This document shows positions 13,696 through 25,257 of a DNA stretch of 64,000 bases, one piece after another. The notes below the pieces were generated by a model, which made no database searches, was not told the DNA's origin, and worked only from the letters and a program-made list of their open reading frames with translations. Both the position numbers and the translations under genes were made by a program. Every line of letters begins with the position of its first letter. Position 1 is the stretch's first letter. Source of the stretch: Corylus avellana (lineage: Eukaryota > Streptophyta > Magnoliopsida > Fagales > Betulaceae); contig NC_081545.1 in the NCBI RefSeq assembly GCF_901000735.1, positions 28,983,513-29,047,512 on the forward strand, read 5' to 3'.

Positions 13696-16600
13696 ATGGA
13701 AGACAGAGCTAAGCTCCTGATACTATACGCAACTCAAACCGGTAACGCGCAGGACGCGGCGGAGCGTGTTGCTCGAGAAGCGGAGCGCCGAGGTTGCCCC
13801 GTGAACCCTCTTTCTATGGATGAATACGACGCCGTAAGTCTCCCACGTTGGGTTTCTTGAGTGTTTAGGATGAAAAAGAACAGAACATGTTGTTTCTGCT
13901 TTTGTTATTCTTCCCCCAAGTTTTGGTTTTAATTGATTGATTGAATTTAGTATTTTTCATTGAAAAAAAAAACGTTTGTAACCTGTTATCTGAAACAATT
14001 CAAAAGCGTTACACATAAATGGGTAGCTAGATTCTTATTTTCAGTTTCATTGTGATCTCAAATACTAAAAAGTGGCGCTGATCATGTGGCATTGGGGTGT
14101 GGGTGTTGGTAGAAGAATCATCCCGCATACTGAGTTCGAGTCTCAGAGATTGGACCTTCTCGGTGAGCAATCTAAGTTGGAGAGTAAATTGCTATGGGGT
14201 GGATAATAGAAACAGCTGTGCTGGAAGGAAAGTTCATTTGACACTAAATAAATATAACTTACCTCACTGCAGATTATGGGGCTGTCATGCACATCATCCA
14301 AGTAGCATGGTGGCATTTTAGTGTGTCGATTTGTCAAACAGTGGAAATGTATGAGAAGCGATGTGCATTCGGGTTGCAAGCATGTTTCACAGATTCCACT
14401 CCTAAGTATATCGCTCCGCTGCTTGGCCCGCTTGGGGTTACATAAGTCCATTATTTTTTGTTTCTCCTTCTTGATAGGGGATGTAGTTGTAGAGAATCTG
14501 CTATTTACAAACTGAGTGGTTAAACTTCCATTGGCAAACAGCAACGAAGTAAGAATTACATGGAAAGAATACACAATTATCAAGGGGAATGAATGTTAAT
14601 AAAATTCTTATTAAGCTGAAGACCCTCTCTAGCTCTGGGATTTGGCTATTGTGTTATCTAATCACTGTACTCCAAATAGGCTAATGTCTAAATCCTGAGG
14701 GCTCAACCCTATGGATCTCACCTTGATAGAGAAGCATTATTGTATGTTACATATGGTTCACTTTGTTAGTAAAGGAGGAGACTAATATTCGATCTTTGTT
14801 TTCATGTGCCATTAAATTATTGTCACAACCCTAGCTCTCCTTCTCTGTTGGCAAGATGCAGTTAGAGCTGAGACTGTAGCCTTTTGGTCGGCCTTAGTGA
14901 GAGGAAGGGGATGGAGATGAAATGTGTTGTAATTGAGGCTGAAACGATGGTCAATAGGGGAAGGAGTATTGAGTAAGGATCAGCAGCATTTGCACCTTGT
15001 GCATGTTGGTTTTGACATTTTGGGTGGAGTTTCAAAGGAGTCTTCTTATTTTTATTTATTTTCCCCTAGTGGAGAATCATTTCTATGTTTCCTGAATTCT
15101 CAGTATTGACTGTTATAAGAGATATGCATAATTTTCTGCTCTAAGTACTGAAACCCTGTGCCTTCTGTTGCTAAAACCATCACGACAATCACTATGATGC
15201 CTGAAAGCATTGCTTATCAGCATGTTACTGTTTTTTTTGATAAGTAAACTTATCAGCATGTTACTTGTTTATTGCCTCAGCGTTCCTTACCTCATGAAGA
15301 CACTGTCATTTTTGTTGTTTCTACCACAGGCCAGGGAGATGCGCCAGACTCCATGAAGGTTGTATGGAATTGCTATGAACATTACATTTATGTTTTGGGA
15401 GAGGCTCAGATGTCTATATTTGGGCCAACCCCTTGCCTTCTCCATTTTCTCTAATCTGCCCTCATATGTATGCAGGCCTTTTGGAGGTTTCTTCTGCAGA
15501 GAAATTTAAGTAAGCATTGGCTAGAAGGTGTTCGCTATGCTTTATTTGGCTTGGGAGATTCTGGTTACCAGAAATATAATGTAATTATTTCTAGAGTTCA
15601 AAATTGTTATTTAGAAACTAGATAAATGTTGACATCCATGGGTTTGCTATGCCGTTTATGTCATTAATCACTTTCCCGTAAAAAGTAGGAAGTTTGTTAA
15701 CCTCCTCTATTCTGCAGTATTTTTATAGAACTATATATGTCTAGTATTAATGTAACGATCCAAGGAAAAAATGCTAGCCATATTTGCGCTATCACCTATC
15801 ACTCCAAAAGAACTAGTCAATTTAGAGTTTCTATGGAATCACTTATAAAGCACAATTTCACCTAATAAGTAAGCAATGTGTGACTTAGCACTCCATGAGT
15901 ATCTTTATAAACTACATACTCAATGTGAGCTACTCATCTTCCCAATGTGGAACCATTGTGTTACAAGCTCCCCCTTAAACCCCTGACGTCCTTGTCAGGT
16001 CCACGTCATGCAGTTCTGACAATACTACAAGGCATTATTAGATGGCTTTGATACCATTTGTAACAACCTAGAAAAAAACACTAATCAGATATGCGCTATC
16101 ACATCAAAACGACTAATTAATTTGGAGCTTATCTATAATTACTTATTAAGCCCAATTTCACCTAGTAAGTAAGCAATGTGGGGCTTAGTACCCATGAGTA
16201 TCTTTATAAACCACACATTCTATGTAAGTTACTCATCTTCTAAATATGGGACTGGGGTGTCACAATTAACCTCTTCCTCTTTTGTTTTGCATTTCCATCA
16301 CTCAAATTTAAAGCTCATATATTGATGTTGGGGCCGACTATCACATGGAAGAGTATGCTTTTTCCATCCAAAACCTCATAGCATAAAAGAAAAAAAAATG
16401 AAATTTCATATCTAAGCATGCCTCACAAGGGGATCATTATAAGGTTCTTTATGTTCCTATACCATCTTGTTAGAAAGATATATTTTTGATCTATGGTTTT
16501 GTAGCACAAGGGTTTATTCACATAACAGCAATATATGTTTTACAGGTCATACCAAAACTACATGCCTTTTTTATTATTCTTTGTTAAATTATCTTAATCT

Positions 16601-19600
16601 CTTGTTTAGCTGTCTGTCAAGTGGATTTTGTATCTATTGCTAAAATGTTTGTGTTTGTTCCAAAAATCATGTCCCTGTTGCATGCTTAAAAATTCTATTT
16701 AAATCATAAGTTGGTAACTTTTATGCTTGATGAAATAAAGTTTGTTTTTGTCAATTTTGATGGCTGCAGTTTGTTGCGAAGAAGCTTGACAAAAGACTTT
16801 CAGATCTTGGGGCAATGGCTATTATTGAAAAGGGTTTGGGAGATGACCAGCACCCATCAGGGTATGATTATGCTGGAACATGTTAATGAATATAATTTTG
16901 CTTAAACTGACAAAATGATTTATGACTCTCTTCATTGAATTTTCTGTATTCGTGTTCCTTTTTGGTTAATTCAGATGTAACAGAATCAATTGATTTACTT
17001 ATCAAAAAAAAAAAAAAACAGAATCAATTGATTTAGACCAGCTAGCACCTGCTAATGCAGCATAACACATCTTGTATTTGATTAATTGAACTGGAACCTG
17101 ATGCATGCTCCTGAATATGAACTGTTAAAATACATACATACATTAAGTTTGCTAAAGATAGTCCTGTGTATCTGGGGTGCTTTACGCTTTTAATAATATT
17201 TCAATTATTTATAAAAAAATAAAATAAAAAAGTTTGCTCAAGATAGATTTTTGTTCAAAGGTATGAGGCTGCACTGGATCCATGGATGTCATCTTTGTGG
17301 AGTATGTTAAATCAAATCAATCATAAATTCTTCCCACAAGGTCCAGATTTTGTGATTCCAGATATGAAATTGATTGATCAACCAAAAGTTCAGATCACAT
17401 ATCATTGCAATGACGAGGTGGATCCTCAATTTCTTCCAAACTCAGGTAACTTGGTTGGTAGAGTTCTTTTCATAGTGAATGCACAATAATAACTAAGAAA
17501 GATCTTGTATACTAAGTTTGCGCCTCTCTACACTTTTCAATGAAATAAATTACGTATAAAAAAAAAAAAAAAATCAATACTTTCCCTTCCTATACAATTT
17601 TTGTTTAGTTACCCTTTAGTGCTGTTCCATAATAGCTTCACGGAGAATAAATATCCCAACTGCTTATTTTACAGAAATCAGTTTTTGATGTGCCAGTCCA
17701 AAAGAAAGGATGAATAAGGATTAATTTGGTAGAGATATAGGGAGAAACATGATAGATGTTTACTTTTTGTTTGTTCATTGGTTTATTTTGTGCTGCTAAC
17801 AAAGGCCTAAAATAGTAAAATCAAGCAAGAAAGTTATTATGCTGTGAATGACATATTTTTATCATCGTTAGTGCTAAATTGAGTAATTTTATTCGATGGC
17901 CCTACAACATTTATATTTAATTTTTATCTATATATATTTTGTTGTTCATGGTTTGCATAGTACAAGATGATGCTTTATACCAAAAATTGGTTAGTCCACC
18001 GATTCTTTTCTTTATTTTTATTTTTTTCCCTGTAGTGAGTGCAAACATTAGCCGAAATCTAAGCCTGTAAGTTTTACCCTCTGTGGCACAATTTTTACCT
18101 AAGAACTATAATTTGCAGATAATTTGTTAGGTGTTTCTCCTATATATTTCCTGTGTATCTGAGCAGCGCTTTTCGCTCTTAATGATATTTCGATTATTTA
18201 TAAAAAAAATTATTTTGCATATAATTGGATTTTTAACTGACACAAGTATAACAGATTTTCATTTTGGTTGTCTCAGATTTGAAATGGATTGAGATGCAAA
18301 TTGAGAGGGCTCGCTCAATGTCTCCTGGAAAATTTAACCCGAACAAGAATAGGCCTCATTGCTTTCTCAAAATGGTATTGGTACCATGCTTTATTAGCGC
18401 TTCAGAAAAAATAAATTGGCGTATTCGATTGATTCACAATTTCACTAACTGTTTACTGAATCAGTAAATATATATAGTGCAATGCATTATGCGTTGTGTT
18501 ACTGTTTCTTTATGGTATTTTAAGTTTCAAATTTTCAATTCCTTACTTAAAATGGGAGAAGATGATGAAAGAAATCGCCCTCTATAATGTGCATTGCAAA
18601 TGCCCTTTGGTATTGCTTACACTGCAAGTCAGTTCTGTTTGATGTATGAACTAGCCTGAAAATGCAATGGTTCTACGTTTGAATTGAAAGTCGATTTAGT
18701 TAAAATGCAGCCGGGGTAAAGGCAGGGTTACATTGAGGGTTTAGGGTTTGTTGTGGGGGTCTTCGCTTTTCTCTTTTTTGGGGTTTCTCTTTTTGTTTTT
18801 TTGGGGGTTTTTTTTTTTTGTTGGCATTCTCTTGTGTACTTCCTATGTACTAGGATTGTGCCCCTCTACGCTTTTTGATATGCATAACATTACTTATCAA
18901 AAAAAGATTTAGTTAAATTGAAAGTAAACCATTTTAATTTGTTCCTGTATGGAAGGATCTAGAGAGAAGAAAAAAGTGTGGGAGAAAAAGGAAAATGCAC
19001 AAAAGAAGATAGTCTCATTTTGTTTATGTATGATGAATATTTCAAAGTTTATTATAGTTTATCTTTTCAATGTTTGAACCTAGGTTAGGGGATTTCTTGT
19101 ACTCCACATAGCGACTCCCTGAGCTGCTTACTGGAAGAAATAAGAGAAGAAAAAAAAAAAGGAAATGGATGATTTCCACATAATTGTCCATATAAGATCA
19201 TTCTATTTGTAAGCTAGTCATCTGCAAAGATATCTATATGCTCTTTAGATTTGGATCCTTTCCAATTTCGAGATACGGTTAATCTTTGCATCTTGCATTA
19301 ACAATGATAATCTAGAGGTCTTGTTAGTCTCAATTGTCTTTGATTACTGCTGGTTTGAAATTTCTGTTGTGGATGATTTGTGCTTTTTCAGAACTGGATT
19401 TAACTCTGGATTGCTTGTATATTTTCTTTGGACTTGTATGCTCTCTCTCTCTCTCCCCCCCCCCCACCCAGTATAAAGTTCTCTTGAATTCCTTAATTCC
19501 TTGGAATTGCTCATGTAGATAAAAAATCAGCCACTGACTAGAGCAGGATGTGAAAAGGATGTGCGCCACTTTGAGTTTGAATTTGTTTCATCTGTAAGTT

Positions 19601-22600
19601 GTTTACTGTATGTTCTTATCTGCGGACCAGTACTTGTCCCTTTTACGTTTGCACACAAAGCCCCTCATCACTTTGTGTACATAAATTATTACTCGATGTT
19701 AATAAAAATTCATCATTTTTCTTTTCTTTGAATCTTCAGGCTATTGAATATGAAGTTGGTGACATTCTTGAGGTTCTCCCCAGTCAGAATCCTGCTGCCA
19801 TAGATGCTTTCATAGAGCGATGTAATTTGGACCCTGATGCATTCATTACTGTAAGCAGTTCTCTTGTTTATTGGCTGAACCTGTGTGATTCCTCATTTGC
19901 ATGGTCCATGCACACAAGTTGATTTTGAGGCATAACTAATAACGTATTTGCGTAAGTATATACTAATAAATACACAGTCTTGACCCCTAGTATTTGTGGT
20001 TACAAGCATGGGTCTTGTTTTCATAAGTCGTCCATTCTTTAGTTAATGTTATGGAGTTTGAAGGTTCTTAATACTATCAATTAATATGCATATTTTTCAC
20101 CCATCAACTCCATTATGAATCCTTGAATTTGCACTTACCTCTTCTGATTGATGCTTTTATGTGCTTTCTTTGTTCATTGTTTAATTTAACTTTTCGAATC
20201 TTTGGACTCATCTATCTTCATGTCATCAGCTTGACCAAAGTTTCCTTATTGCTTAAAAACAGTTGCTCTATAGGTTGCTCTATTCACAAGTTTTCATTGC
20301 TTAGTGTACATTTTCGTTTAGTATTTATCTATAAAGCTGCATATATTTTTTAATTGGCAATTTCATTTTCATAAATTAAGTGTAAAGGGCCGCAACCCTA
20401 GTACATAGGGAGTATACCACTCAGTGTTGTTGTGTGGAGGATTGTGCCTTCTTTTTTGTTAGTTATTTATTATTTTTCTTATCAATAAGAAAGTCAGCCT
20501 CCACACCTGAAAAAATAAACTGGTGTTGTACGTTTAGTGTTTGTTTCTTTGAAAACAAAACATTTCCAAAAAATGTACCAAAGAAGTTTCCTTAGTGGAC
20601 CCCTAGAAAATGCCTTTTCAAATATGGATCCCACCAAAAATACTTCTCAACTTTATATCACATCAAAAACTTTTTCAAATAATTCCTACAGAATGCCTAG
20701 GAGTAAGCCAAACTTGGGAATCTCATATTCCTGGGAATCCTATCAGATTCCTAATCATCCCCAAACTTGAGAATCCAGATTCCTAGGCATCACATTCTGG
20801 AAATATGGATGCCGAGGAGAATGTTAGATTCCACAAATCAAATGCCTCTTTAGACCTAATGCACTACAGTTGTGCTGTTGGGCAACAATGGGAACACCAG
20901 GCTGAGATGGTTTGTGTGTGTATATTTGGTTTAGTGGTTGTAAAAAGATGAATTGTCCATATGTAATAAATTCAAATTACTGAACCATTATGACTTGAAC
21001 AAGATAGTGGAAGTCGATGTCACTCTAAGGACATCAGCAAGCCTGAAAGGACGTACACAGACGGAGTTGATGCAGTTATTCATCAAAAAAGAGTTGACAC
21101 AGTAGTACTCGATGAAACTTTATAGGTGTAACTTTTGTCTAAAGCAGATTGACAAAACGGGATCCTTGGACCATCCCTAAATTTTGGGCCAAGGCAATAT
21201 GATTAAACATAGGAGACGTCTTGCTTGCTACAATGCCTTTTGCCTTTTGATTAATTGATGCATCATATGCATACATACTTCTTTAGTGTGTTTTATTTCT
21301 TTCGATCATATTATATCCATTTAGTTTGTGTCCTATATTGCAACCTTTTGATGCTGAAAATTTCTTGATCACAGGTTCATACTAGAGAGATAGATAATCA
21401 CCTTCTTCATACTTGTACAACTGTCAAGGTCCCAATCAAGTTGAAAGCTTTCGTGGCATTGACAATGGATGTTGCATCAGCTTCCCCTCGACGCTATTTT
21501 TTTGAGGCAAGAACCCTGTATGTTTTAACACTTTTGGTCTTTTTTTGCCTTTTTAATTGGAAAGTTTGTTGAAACATTGCCACTGCCAGCTTATACTATA
21601 TGTCATGTTTGGTTTCCTTCTTCATCCTATTGGGTATGCATATTGATCGTACTGCTCATCTATAAATGAGTTTTTATATGTATTACTTGATTCAGACTCC
21701 TAAAAAAGGAATTCAGAATTAGAACAAAAATTTTAAGTTGGTCTTGTGACTTATAAAATTGAACATCTTGCATGTAAATTTATAGAACAAAAGTTTCGTT
21801 TAACCTACAATTTTGTTGATTTTCTTTACTAGAAAGCTTGGTGTTCTCAAAAAAAGAAAAAGAAAGAAAAGAAAAGAAAGAAGAGGAAAACAAAACAAAA
21901 AAACAGAATATATATATATATATATGATTCACATGAAACACCTGATTGGACAGTTATGGAAGTATGGCAGTTGGCTCGATTGTGCGTAGTGTGGTGTCTT
22001 TGGCGAGAGAGGAATGCTGGAACTTTGAAGATGTAGAGCCTTCGGTGACAGAGTTGTGGAAGTTTGTGATCTACACATTATATACCTGGATATCTGCCCA
22101 TCACAGTCTGCTTGTCTCTAGTTTTGCAGATTTTTTGAGTTTTGTTCTTTTTCATTAGATTATGGATTCTCTTTATATGCTTCATGTATACTAGGGTTAC
22201 GCCTCTTTGCACTTTATTAATGATAATGAAATTACTTATAAAAAAACATCCTATTGGATTGGAATTTTAATAATGGTACAAATTTGGACTTATGACTAAT
22301 AATTCCTTAAAACCTTTCCCTTTTTTGGAGGAAAGAAATCAAGCAAGTAATGTTTCATCCAAAAGATGGCTTATCCATGCTACAAAAATTCTACTGGTTG
22401 TTCTTGGAGATGCTTGTGCTTTTCTGTTAATCTTCCATACTGATAAAATCAATTTGGCAGGTCATGAGTTATTTTGCAACAGCTCCACATGAAAAGGAAA
22501 GACTTCAATATTTTGCTTCAGCTGAAGGAAGAGATGATCTATACCAATACAATCAGAAGGAACGAAGAACTATTCTTGAGGTGTTGTCAAGTGAATATGA

Positions 22601-24547
22601 TTGATGCATTGCATGGTTCAATCCATTGTTAACATTTTTCTGTGTCACGCCATGGAATTTTTTTGCTATTAATTATTGATTGAATCTGTTGAACAATGTA
22701 TGAGATGTGAATAACATGTCGAAGATGTGGTATTTTTTGTCGAAAGCTTCGAAAATTTTATATCTTTTATAAGTGAGGGATTTTCGCCATTCTGTGGGGC
22801 TTTCGTGCAAGGGTTTTGAAGAGAGCTTTTGGCCTCATTTACAAGCCTTGAAGAAAGCCACTCTAATCAGGTGTCGGCCACTTGCTTGAATTTGGAAAAT
22901 GTAGTAGAGAATTAAGAAGGTTATTTTGTTCCATTAACTATGATGCGAACAGCAGCAGAAGCGCTAGCCGTGGTAGAGTCAAAGGAAGGCTTCAGGTGAT
23001 TATTTATGAAGCCCAAGTTGTTATCATGGAATGTGAGAGGGTGAATGAGGGAGACAAAACACTTGAGAGTCAGAAATTTTCTTAGACAATGGAAGGTGAA
23101 TATTATTTGTTTGCAGGAATCTAAGTTGGAGCTCATTTCCAGCATTGTTATGAGTAGTTTGTGGGGGTGTCAACATGTGGATTGGTGCTACTAAGCTTCT
23201 AGAAAGGCCTCTGGCGGTATCTTGCTTAAGATCGAAGTGTGTGTGGGGGATTTTTCTGTTGCTTGATTGTTTATAAACTTCGAAGATGGTTTCTCACACG
23301 GGGGGAGGGGTTATGGGTCTAATTCCAATTATGATAGCAGGTATTTATGGGAGGAATTGGCTGGCTTGCTTAGTTGGCTGAAATTTTGGAAAGCGAGGGA
23401 TTTTTGGAAAGAATAAAGAGCATTACACATCAGCAGTCCCATGTAGATGCGATACAGCTGGTTTTTTTGCATACCATATTACTGTATTGTTTTGTTTCCT
23501 ATAATGAAAGGAAAATGGTCACTTTAATTAGTTTTCTGTTTATCGTTTTATATGGGCTTTAAAGGAAGTCCTTTGAAACTTCTACTAGCTTGTTAAATCT
23601 AAACTGTCTATATACAATCTTCATAATTTTCTCTTTGTTTCTCTAACATGCTTCAGGCGAGATCAGTCTCTCTCTTTAATGAATTGATTTTCTTTGTAAA
23701 ATAGGTATTAGAGGATTTTCCATCTGTTCAAATACCATTTGAATGGCTGGTGCAGTTGGTTCCTCCATTGAAAACCAGAGCTTTCTCCATATCTTCATCC
23801 CCTTCAGCTCACCCCAATCAAGTGCACTTAACTGTCAATGTAGTGTCGTGGACAACTCCTTTTAAAAGGAAGCGAAGTGGTCTCTGCTCAATGTGGCTAG
23901 CCCATCTTGATCCTGAACAAAGTATGGCATAAATGAGACTATCAAAGCACATTATTTATTAAGCAACCATGTATATTGCCTGTTAATATACTTAATCACT
24001 TATTCTGTCATGAACAGGCACTCATGTTCCAGCATGGTTTCAGAAAGGTACCCTTTATCCCCCACCACCATCGCTTCCACTCATTCTTATTGGACCTGGA
24101 ACTGGTTGCGCACCTTTTCGCGGATTTGTGGAAGAAAGAGCAATACAAAGTGAATCTGGTGCAACTGCTCCAGTTATTTTCTTCTTTGGTTGCTGGAATG
24201 AGAATAATGACTTCCTATACAGAGACTTTTGGTTGTCGCATTCACAAAATGATGGGGTACTTTCGAAAGCTAAGGGTGGAGGTTTTTTTGTTGCTTTCTC
24301 AAGGGACCAGCCACAGAAGGTCTATGTGCAGCATAAGATGCGGGAAAATAGTCGGAGGATATGGAATTTACTGAGTGAGGGGGCTGCTATCTATGTTGCA
24401 GGTTCATCTACCAAAATGCCTTCCGACGTATTGTCTGCCTTTGAGGATATTGTATCCAAGGAAGGTGGGCTTCCAAAGGAATCTGCTGTGAGGTGGCTTA
24501 GGGCACTGGAAAAGGCTGGCAAGTACCATGTTGAAGCTTGGTCTTGA
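13696..24547 (+). CDS. ATR3: NADPH-dependent diflavin oxidoreductase 1 (TAH18/NDOR1 homologue)
   Basis: Twelve exons: 13696-13833, 15281-15358, 15476-15580, 16770-16861, 17261-17445, 18277-18374, 19519-19593, 19740-19850, 21375-21506, 22461-22580, 23705-23921, 24018-24547. They total 1,881 nt and encode 626 aa. The protein has a flavodoxin-like FMN domain (LYATQTGNAQDAA near residue 9, STTGQGDAPDSM near 55) and an FAD domain (RAFSISSS near 403). The NADPH domain has GPGTGCAPFRGF at 476, FFGCWNENNDFLYRDF and YVAGSSTKMPSDV, and the protein ends in Trp-Ser. The known role of this family is passing electrons from NADPH to the Fe-S protein DRE2/anamorsin for cytosolic iron-sulphur assembly. The intron after 21506 begins with GC instead of GT. 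Several introns carry LINE, TRIM and satellite insertions. The ATG at 13696 begins the conserved MEDRAKLLILYATQTGN and sets the start. Confidence 0.95.
15230..15248 (-). mobile_element. 19-bp LINE-tail micro-insertion
   Basis: On the minus strand this reads TTTACTTATC followed by A8 and C, the terminal motif of the local LINEs. It is flanked by an exact 17-bp duplication (CTTATCAGCATGTTACT) at 15213-15229 and 15249-15265. It sits just upstream of ATR3 exon 2, near its acceptor. Confidence 0.72.
15751..16264 (-). mobile_element. Complete TRIM (small LTR retrotransposon)
   Basis: Two direct repeats (15751-15965 and 16059-16264, about 210 bp) flank an interior of only about 93 bp. Read on the minus strand, each LTR begins TG and ends CA. 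A primer-binding site TGGTATCAAAGCC (16044-16056, initiator Met-tRNA type) follows the first LTR, and a purine tract AAGGGGGAGC (about 15966-15975) precedes the second. An exact 5-bp duplication ATTAA flanks it at 15746-15750 and 16265-16269. There is no coding capacity. It lies in ATR3 intron 3. Confidence 0.9.
16997..17018 (+). mobile_element. 22-bp LINE-tail micro-insertion
   Basis: The insert is only ACTTATC plus an A tract, between exact 16-bp copies of CAGAATCAATTGATTT at 16981-16996 and 17019-17034. This fits target-primed reverse transcription that stopped after the tail. Confidence 0.78.
17162..17229 (+). mobile_element. 68-bp truncated LINE tail
   Basis: A GTGTATCTGGGGTGC...TTTATAAAAAAATAAA tail between 17-bp duplications (AAGTTTGCTAAAGATAG at 17145-17161; the copy at 17230-17246 differs by one base). 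It lies immediately upstream of ATR3 exon 5 (17261), so it sits in the branch-point and acceptor neighbourhood. Confidence 0.75.
17495..17573 (+). mobile_element. LINE 3' tail fragment
   Basis: CTTGTATACTAAGTTTGCGCC followed by TTACGTATAAAAAA, the same 3' layout as other LINE ends here. The 5' limit and target duplication were not resolved. Confidence 0.55.
18145..18211 (+). mobile_element. LINE 3' tail fragment
   Basis: CCTGTGTATCTGAGCAGCGC and then TTTCGATTATTTATAAAAAAAA. It belongs to the same tail family as 17162-17229 and lies in the ATR3 intron before exon 6. Confidence 0.6.
18715..18907 (+). mobile_element. LINE 3' UTR fragment
   Basis: A G/T-rich stretch followed by GTACTTCCTATGTACTAGG, TGCCCCTCTACGC and TTACTTATCAAAAAAA. 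It matches the minus-strand end of the RAD23-intron LINE base by base in places. It is in an ATR3 intron. Confidence 0.7.
20370..20425 (-). mobile_element. Possible LINE tail, reverse orientation
   Basis: AAGTGTAAAGGGCCGCAACC and CTAGTACATAGGGAGTATAC resemble the complement of the LINE 3' end (GTATACTTCCTGTGTAC...GGGTTGCGCC). It is short and degenerate, with unclear boundaries. Confidence 0.5.
21944..22242 (+). mobile_element. 5'-truncated LINE with the end of ORF2
   Basis: It encodes the extreme C-terminus of a plant L1 ORF2 (CVVWCLWRERNAG, compare [12 protein letters not shown] in the 34.5 kb LINE) with frameshifts. The shared tail follows (ATACTAGGGTTACGCC...ATTACTTATAAAAAAA). It lies in ATR3 intron 9, the intron with the GC donor. 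Confidence 0.75.
22740..23430 (+). pseudogene. LINE endonuclease-domain fragment
   Basis: It holds the start of an L1-type ORF2. LLSWNVRGLNEGDK appears near 23016-23060 with a small frame change, followed by an IICLQESKLE segment and later YGPNSNYDSRYLWEEL. These are the N-terminal motifs of the APE-type endonuclease. There are several stops and frameshifts and no reverse transcriptase follows. It lies in ATR3 intron 10. Confidence 0.72.
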
Positions 24548-24576
24548 GCCCGGCTTTATTCTTTATGTTATGGGAA

Positions 24577-24582
24577 AATAAA
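24577..24582 (+). terminator. Possible poly(A) signal of ATR3
   Basis: AATAAA lies 30 nt after the ATR3 stop codon. The motif is canonical, but plant signals are loose, so this is only suggestive. Confidence 0.35.
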
Positions 24583-24619
24583 GTACCAGTTTTGCGGGGA
24601 ATATTGTAGATTGAGTTTC

Positions 24620-24723
24620 TGTTTTTTTTTTATTGACATGTCCACACAAGGGAAGTGAGAAGGGGGATTCAAATTAGTAACCTCCGCTTCATGAGGCGTG
24701 GTCCATAGCTATCGCTTGGAGAC
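24620..24723 (-). mobile_element. tRNA-related SINE, reverse orientation
   Basis: Read on the minus strand it has a B-box-like TTTGAATCC stretch, then CTTCCCTTGTGTGGACATG and an A tract (T tract at 24621-24630). It is flanked by an exact 12-bp duplication AGATTGAGTTTC at 24608-24619 and 24724-24735. Related copies are at 53711-53841 and 62904-63011. It lies just downstream of ATR3. Confidence 0.78.
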
Positions 24724-25050
24724 AGATTGAGTTTCAATTTTAAATTTATACTAGAAGCAATTTAGCTTTGAGGTGATTGGATGCTTGAGAAAGCATCTCA
24801 GACAGTTGTAGAATATTGTACAATGACTTCAATTTTTTGCAAAAGTGCAGACTCATATTGCCATTGGTTAAGGCTTTGTATTGTCAATAAGAAAGAAAAA
24901 GAAAAAGAAAATGGAAGTGTATGAGTCCTACTGGCCTGGGTGCTATCTAATCATGTAACCTTGCTTGGTTTATGCGAAGATTTTAGAGGAAGTTTGTATT
25001 ACGTTTTTGAATATGCCATTTGATTTCCACAAAAAGCAGAATGAGGATCC

Positions 25051-25257
25051 ATGGTATGCAATTTCCTTTTTGATAATTTAGATCATGTATCACGTATCTA
25101 TAAGCAGGACAGGAGGACGTGGCCAAGAAGCAGCCAGCTGAATGCCCTCTTTCACTCGGCCTTTCTTTGCTGTATGAATAAGGTTAGTGAGGCTGTTTGC
25201 CATTGGCTTGAAAAAAGAAAGTGCCCGAAATTGTTGCAAGAGTTGATTGATGTGTGA
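25051..25257 (+). CDS. Hypothetical small ORF, 68 aa
   Basis: An ATG-started frame about 500 bp after the ATR3 stop. Its second half (MNKVSEAVCHWLEKRKCP and LLQELIDV) has a protein-like composition. I recognise no family and see no promoter or splice context. It may be part of the ATR3 3' region, an old gene fragment, or chance. Confidence 0.2.
   Translation: MVCNFLFDNLDHVSRIYKQDRRTWPRSSQLNALFHSAFLCCMNKVSEAVCHWLEKRKCPKLLQELIDV

Noticed and set aside
14060..14210. Possible tRNA-like sequence (GAGTTCGAGTCTC near 14128)
   Set aside because: Only a B-box-like word; no cloverleaf could be formed, and no target duplication for a SINE.
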